A DNA stretch of 64,000 bases from NCBI RefSeq assembly GCF_000801105.2, contig NW_026615411.1, positions 1 through 64,000 on the forward strand, written 5' to 3'. Under the pieces are notes generated by a model. It worked only from the letters and a program-made list of their open reading frames with translations, ran no database searches and was not told where the DNA came from. A program made the translations under genes and the position numbers. The DNA comes from Raphanus sativus. Taxonomy: Eukaryota > Streptophyta > Magnoliopsida > Brassicales > Brassicaceae. Below are positions 59,036 through 64,000 of the stretch, piece after piece (within the stretch, counting starts at the first letter, position 1; each line of letters opens with the position of its first letter).

Positions 59036-59866
59036 TGGTGTAGCCATGAGTAGAGACATTGGAGAGCTAAGTGAGGTCTGATGAGGAGGAGTTACACATG
59101 AGAAGAGAAGAGCCAGACTTGACCAGAGAAGAGCTAGACTTGAGCAGGAAGAGCAGACTTGAGCAGAGAAAGGGCCAGACTTGTGGAGTGTACCAGTAAC
59201 TCGTTCAAAGCTGAGAACACAAGAGGAGGGTCTCCAACACTTAGCCAAAAACGTGGGTAGTAGCCCAGGTGGAGAGATTCAAGATAAACCAGCTTGTTGG
59301 TTTAATTAATTGCAATGTAATGGGTTTTAGTTAGTTGGGCTTTATTTAAAATTAAACCAAGTCAATTAGGATTTTTAAAGTTAACCAATTTCAATTGGCT
59401 AGGAATTAGAATTAAACTAAACCATTTGGTTTAGGATTAGGGTTGCTGGAGTTTTCTTTATTTACTTTGTACGCAGCTTTCTTTGAAATAAATCGACATA
59501 TTTTTCATCTTCTTGTTTTGATTGAGTTTCTCTCAATTCTGCTGGTGTGTAACATCCAGCTTGGGTTTTCTGATTTGGTGTGTCATATCCAGACCAGAAG
59601 CCTTGGAGTATCAGGAGGCGAGCCATCTCTCTTGTGTCCCACATCAATCCACAAGCCTTGATACAGATCGAGTCTTGATCTCTGTTTGCAAGGATTATCT
59701 CTGTGATCCATCCTAGACACCAAGCAGGGTGATCCTGTGTCTGTGGAGCAGAAAAAAAAATCTTTAGAGCATCCATAGCTCTGAAAAGAAGACCATATTC
59801 ATCATCAAAGCTTTTACCCACCTACAAGAGATCCAGGGAGAGACAGCCATACCCAGGGCTGCACCA
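59036..59866 (+). repeat. N2 right LTR, type A
   Basis: 831 bp, TGGTGTAGCCATGAGTAG to GGCTGCACCA, after purine tract 59022-59035. Compared with N1 left LTR I counted about 11 short indels and no clean substitution. Confidence 0.9.
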
Positions 59867-60218
59867 AAGTCGGACGTAGTTCAGTTGGAGTTGTTTGAAC
59901 AAGAGATCGAACTGCCTGGCGGAGTTCGTCTAGTACGAGCGTTAGTCATAGAAACGGGCATGTCGAGAATAATGCCTAGGGTTTCTATGTGCGGAACTCT
60001 AAGTACAACAAGGGTTTTGTTAAGAGTTGGGACTGGACCTTGAGAAAGGCTGCCTACGTACCCCTTTCGAGGATCAAGTCGGACGTAGTTCAGTTGGAAA
60101 GATTTGAACAAGAGATCGAACTGCCTGGCGGAGTTCGTCTAGTACGAGCGTTTGTCATAGAAACGGGCGTGTCGAGAATAACGCCTAGGGTTTCTATGAG
60201 CGGAACTCTAAGTAAAAG
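59867..60218 (+). repeat. Tandem duplication (about 190 bp) inside X LTR
   Basis: Unit 1 starts at GACTGG (56884), is split by N2, and resumes at 59867 to about 60024. Unit 2 runs from GACTGG at 60031 to about 60218. Shared text includes GAACAAGAGATCGAACTGCC, GTTCGTCTAGTACGAGCG and GCGGAACTCTAAGTA. Several substitutions separate the units, so the duplication is older than N2. Confidence 0.8.
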
Positions 60219-60968
60219 ATTGTTAGATCCTTCCGAGAGAGACAGGAGCCTGCGGACAAGATGAAAATAGAACGAGAGGCGGCCGGACGTTCTAGGTCCT
60301 ACCTTGCTAGTCTACCGCCTAAATTCTAAGTTCTTAACCTAACAGGAGCTTTCTAGGTCTCCAATCTCGGATTTCTCTCTCTCTTAATGATTTTCGCTCT
60401 GCCTTTCTTCCTCTCCCAAAGCTCCTTTATATACTCCTTCTTATGACGGTCTATTCTCCTCCTGGGCCGCAAGGCGGGCTTCTTTCCATTTTCGTCGGCT
60501 TTCATCGGGAAACTTGACATTTATCTTCGGGAAACTTGACATTTATCCTTCCGGAAATTTAGCATTTATCTCGCTATGCAAAGATAAACGTAAATCGTCG
60601 CATCTATCTCAGATAATCGTAAACGGACTGTCCGATCGTGTTTAGTCCCTTTCGGGCCGTTTCCAGGACTTCCGTGGTTTTCTACGATCTCTCCGGGAGT
60701 TCTTCATTCATTCGTAGAGTTGAGACGAGTGGTGTCTTAAGATAACCATCGCTGTTTCGTACGAAGAATTTAAGATCTTCCTTCCGGTTGATACCTTACG
60801 AGTTTCCGAAGTGTTTCCGACGGTCTTTGATTGGAGTAAGGACTGGAGTTTCGTACACGGAATCTCGATGATTCGTCCTGCGAGGACTTGAGAAAAACTC
60901 AAAGTACAAACTTCAGACTGCCGGGGACTGGGATTCGTGTACCGAAGATCGTTATCCGAAGACCCGAG
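60219..60968 (+). other. X LTR middle, non-coding
   Basis: No gene seen. Contains TATA-like TTTATATACT (about 60426-60435) and direct repeats of GGGAAACTTGACATTTATC at about 60509 and 60527, with a third diverged copy (GGAAATTTAGCATTTATC) at about 60553. Could include the X promoter. Confidence 0.4.
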
Positions 60969-61320
60969 CCAGCACGGGGCTAGCCGCCCGGCGGTCATGG
61001 CCAGCACGGGCGCTAGCCGCCGGCGGCCACGGCCAGCACGGGGCTAGCCGCCCGCGGCCACGGCCAGCACGGGCGCTAGCCGCCGGCGGCCACGGCCAGC
61101 ACGGGGCTAGCCGCCCGGCGGCCACGGCCAGCACGGGCGCTAGCCGCCGGCGGCCACGGCCAGCACGGGGCTAGCCGCCCGGCGGCCACGACCAGCACGG
61201 GCGCTAGCCGCCGGCGGCCACGGCCAGCACGGGGCTAGCCGCCCGGCGGCCACGGCCAGCACGGGCGCTAGCCGCCGGCGGCCACGGCCAGCACGGGGGC
61301 TAGCCGCCCGGCGGCTACGA
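60969..61320 (+). repeat. GC-rich 32-bp minisatellite in X LTR
   Basis: About 11 units of 32 bp. Two types alternate: CAGCACGGGGCTAGCCGCC with CGGCGG, and CAGCACGGGCGCTAGCCGCC with GGCGG, so the higher-order unit is about 64 bp. GCTAGC occurs in each. A strong local GC peak in AT-rich surroundings. Confidence 0.9.
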
Positions 61321-61583
61321 CCAGCACGTGCGTCTCGACGAGGGCTTCGATTTGATATGTTGATCGTTTTCTGGGTCCTCACGGTTTGAGAGAACGGGCT
61401 CTTTGAAGTTTCCCGGCGGCAAGGACCAGCACGGGGGCTTAGCCGCCCGGCGGCCAGGACCAGCACGGGGGCTAGCCGCCGGCGGCCAGGACCAGCACGT
61501 GCGTCTCGACGAGGGCTTCGATTTGATATCTTGATCGTTCTCTGGGTCCTCACGGTTTGAGAGAACGGGCTCTTTGAAGTTTC
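61321..61583 (+). repeat. Duplicated spacer and extra minisatellite units in X LTR
   Basis: A segment beginning CCAGCACGTGCGTCTCGACG occurs at about 61320 and again at about 61492, each about 92 bp and ending GGGCTCTTTGAAGTTTC. Two more GC-rich units lie between them (about 61423-61490). Indicates block duplication of repeat plus unique flank. Confidence 0.8.
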
Positions 61584-61705
61584 AAGGCGGATTCCTTGTC
61601 GTTCGGCCTATCCAAACTTAGATCACTTCCCGTTTCTTCCTTATACTTTCGTATGACAAATAGACTTAGCCGTTGATTTCGAGATAACCGTTTTTGACCC
61701 CAACA

Positions 61706-64000
61706 GTTAGCCCCCCAGCATGCAAGATGCGGGAGCGATCTTGAACGCGGAATGTTGAAAATACTTTTTGGCTAAGAGTATTTCATTGCGGAAATCCACA
61801 TCACCTTTGATTGGCGATCTTGAACGTGACGTCGGGAAGACCGTGAGTTCGTTGCTCAACTTCGACTCGATTCTTGCTGGTCTGAAATCCGTGTGCACCC
61901 TTGTCCTGCATTCGGAGGGTTCGGAGGACCAGGACCACGCAGTCAAGGATCGCGAAGCCGGCGCATATGAGACATGCAGTGGTGGTGCGACCAATGGAGG
62001 CGACGGTGAGACCGTTCCTACTTTGGGTGAGTTTTGAGGATGAAGGTGATGCTCCGGGGAGCGTCTAGGTTTATCAATCCCTTTAGAGATTTTTATTTTG
62101 ATTACATTTCGGCCGTTGGTTGGCCATTATGTATGATTTCGGGACTGGCCGTTGGTGGCTTTGAGTCCCTGCCCTTTTTAGGGCGTTGTATTGAATTCGC
62201 GGTATGCATTTATAAAATATTTTGCGTTTAGAACTTCTGTTTGTCGAAGTTAGAGGGGCAGGGTGTGAGTTGTCGTCTCATTCCTGCCTCCCTGACGATC
62301 ACCGTATCCGTAGTTTGTACAAAGCGAGATTTTCCTGCGGTTTACGATTTACGCAAAAATTCGTGAAAACGTTCAGACTTGAGTGAAGAGACAAGTTTTG
62401 GGATCTCGCGTCGTTGACGCTTTGCCTATGAGATGTTAAGATACCAGCAAGGCTGGGTTTAGGGCAAGACCTAGGTTTACTCTCAGACTGAGGCTGTGCG
62501 ATGACAAATCGGCTTTCGTTTTGCCTGTTTGTGATTTTAACCTGATTCGTACCGTTTTAAAAATCCGCGAAGTGGTATCGGCTTATATGATTTGTCTGGG
62601 CACGAATCGAGCTACTTCCTTTACGAAGTGCTGAACCAAATTTGGATTTTTTGTATAGCGCGCTATGGGATCCTTGTCGGATGTAAAAGAGCCTACCCTT
62701 AGGTGGCTTGTCTGTTTAGGACGTTAGAGTTCGTTTGTTGTGATCAGCAACAACGAAATGATGCCGTTTTGAAGGCGTATGAATTTGTTATCGAAAAATG
62801 TTTATCCGAGCACGAAGCGACGTCTCGCAGTGCTGTGATTTTATTTTTCTCATGCCATAAGAGGATTATGGGCTTTCGCTTATGATTTGATTTATACTTT
62901 CGTCAAGTGTTAAGGATAGAATCCGAGTAGTCACTTCGGATTGTGATTTTGTCGCTTGGTCCGTATGCTACTTTTTAGAGAGCGATTTTAGGTGTAAGCG
63001 ATGAGAGACATGTGTCTGGATGTGATAATCGTTTCATGGATACTGGATCCGTTGTCGCAGCCGTTTAGTAGTTGGCGAATTGTGTTGAGGATTTAGGACC
63101 GAAGGGTCGCGTAAATTTTACCGGGGGGGGGGAAGCGTCTAACTTCACTATGTTTCGTGAAGTGTTGGCCTTCTGAGATTTGTTTTTGTAAGAATGACTC
63201 GTATAGCTCTGGGAGCTTTGCTACGAGCGTTTCTTTTCGTGCCGCGTTTTATGGGGCGTATAGAACTTAATCGATTTGATGATAAGTTTAAGATCTTCCG
63301 TTTAACCATTTGGTTGTTAGGATCAAGTTTCGTTATCGTATGATTTCCGATTTTGGGTTATACGACAAACTGCTTGCATAATATCCGTTTGGCGTTTTAC
63401 GACAAATCGTGGATTGTCTTTTTTAGCCGTTACACGGTTGGAGCGGTGGTCGCTAAGTATTGTGGATCGGCATGGAGGCTGACTTCAGCCGTTTAGCCAA
63501 GGAAGTCGTTGGTAAAAGACCAGTCCATGACCCTTTGTGTTACCGTTAAGATCGTGTTTAGTTGACGATTGTCCTTAATGGCGATGTCGAGTGCATGTTC
63601 GGGCTTTATGGAAAGACGTAGTTGGCCGAGGGCCGAATAGAGTTCGTCGAGATAGACATGCCAATCATAGAGGAGTTTTCCAAGTTATGGGTGATGGCTT
63701 TTCGAAACGATTTTCCACTTTAGGTTTCGTTTTTTTGGCGAAAGTTGCTTCGGGTTACTCATGAAGTTTTACCGAAGGTTATTTCGTTAATTTTGTAGCT
63801 CTCCGTCGTGCCATTAGTCTCACGGAAGCGGAAAGAGTATGCCAAGGATGCGCGGCGATCGTTTCTCGGTTTTTCGAGAGATTAGATCGGTTTGCGCGTT
63901 ATGCCTAAACAGTCAAGGAACAATAGAACGAAACTGGAAGAAAATGCCTAAGACTTAGCTAGCTAGACTTTCCACCTAGGTCCTAAGTTCCCTAAATTTT
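61706..64000 (+). other. X internal region, no gene recognised
   Basis: Begins GTTAGCCCCCCAGCATGC. Only short frames are present (for example 61768-62037 and 62703-62885), none resembling gag or pol. A run of ten G is at 63123-63132. Could be the leader of a large element or a non-coding (LARD-like) internal region; the window ends before this can be told. Confidence 0.5.

Larger units (their letters stand above)
56935..59866 (+). mobile_element. N2: non-autonomous relative of N1
   Basis: 2932 bp with TG...CA ends and target duplication AAGTC (56930-56934 and 59867-59871). The uninterrupted X sequence GAGGATCAAGTCGGACG is seen at 60069-60085, confirming the site. Left LTR is type B and right LTR type A, the reverse of N1. 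It has a primer site at 57727-57738 and a purine tract at 59022-59035. No enzymatic domain found. Confidence 0.9.
56735..61705 (+). repeat. Putative X left LTR, interrupted by N2
   Basis: TG at 56735 and CA at 61704-61705. It contains a 190-bp tandem duplication (split by N2), a TATA-like TTTATATACT near 60427, a short repeated GGGAAACTTGACATTTATC (60509-60545) and a GC-rich minisatellite (60969-61320). No coding sequence. LTR status is inferred because the partner LTR is not visible. Confidence 0.5.
56735..64000 (+). mobile_element. X: unclassified LTR-retrotransposon, 5' part
   Basis: Starts TGTGGGAACC inside the G3 LTR. A terminus-like CCCCAACA at 61698-61705 is followed by GTTAGCCCCCCAGC. 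I infer a long (about 2 kb without N2) LTR from 56735 to 61705 and an internal region beyond. The second LTR is not in the window. No polyprotein domain is visible to 64000, so class is unknown. Higher GC than neighbours. Confidence 0.55.

Noticed and set aside
60952..61553. Ala/Pro/Arg-rich minus-strand frames over the GC minisatellite
   Set aside because: Translation of a 32-bp repeat; no start signal or family resemblance.
1..64000. Host genes, rRNA or telomere repeats
   Set aside because: None recognised; all longer frames are explained by retroelements.

Overview
The window looks like plant centromeric or pericentromeric heterochromatin. It holds long arrays of a 177-bp AAGCTT-containing (HindIII) tandem satellite and nested LTR retrotransposons. 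I recognise no host protein gene, rRNA or tRNA. From memory the satellite resembles the 176-bp HindIII centromere repeat of Brassica and relatives (CentBr/canrep type). A Brassiceae (mustard-tribe) genome is therefore my best guess; this is recall, not a database result. Several Ty3/gypsy elements look like CRM-clade (centromere-targeted) chromoviruses: their polyprotein reads past the polypurine tract into the 3' LTR and ends in a short TRS/TRQR-type motif.

Layout, using local labels. G1 (1-6660): decayed CRM-like gypsy element, left LTR cut by the window edge, inserted in a copia element whose remnant C1 follows (6661-8800). Satellite array 1 (8801-17495, about 49 monomers, two variant classes). 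C2 (17496-23191): almost intact Ty1/copia element in the satellite, with 515-bp LTRs, a 5-bp target duplication and one frameshift. Short satellite stub (23192-23817). G2 (23818 to about 32530, minus strand): CRM-like gypsy element with a 1.9-kb internal duplication of zinc knuckle, protease, reverse transcriptase and RNase H. Satellite array 2 (about 32521-41480, about 51 apparently identical monomers). G3 (about 41481-56734): two CRM-like gypsy copies sharing a middle LTR. N1 (41898-45167): non-autonomous element inside G3's left LTR. X (56735 to beyond 64000): unclassified LTR element inserted in G3's right LTR, with N2 (56935-59866), a relative of N1, inside X's LTR.

How it fits together: satellite is the substrate and the retroelements are layered on it. 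Target duplications GGTTC (C2), AGAAC (N1) and AAGTC (N2) order the insertions. Autonomous-type elements encode gag, protease, RT, RNase H and integrase. N1 and N2 lack RT and integrase and would depend on such elements. G1, C1 and G2 are clearly dead, G3 copies have few lesions, and C2 has one.

Main points for a second look: (a) both edges of the perfectly uniform array 2 are letter-by-letter blends of satellite and LTR sequence, which suggests a consensus artefact and makes the array's length and uniformity doubtful; (b) N1 and N2 carry reciprocal mismatched LTR pairs (A-B and B-A), each with its own matching target duplication; (c) a covarying RNA hairpin with a conserved loop lies upstream of the polypurine tract in both copia elements; (d) N1 and N2 contain an internal second copy of the polypurine tract/LTR-start signal.
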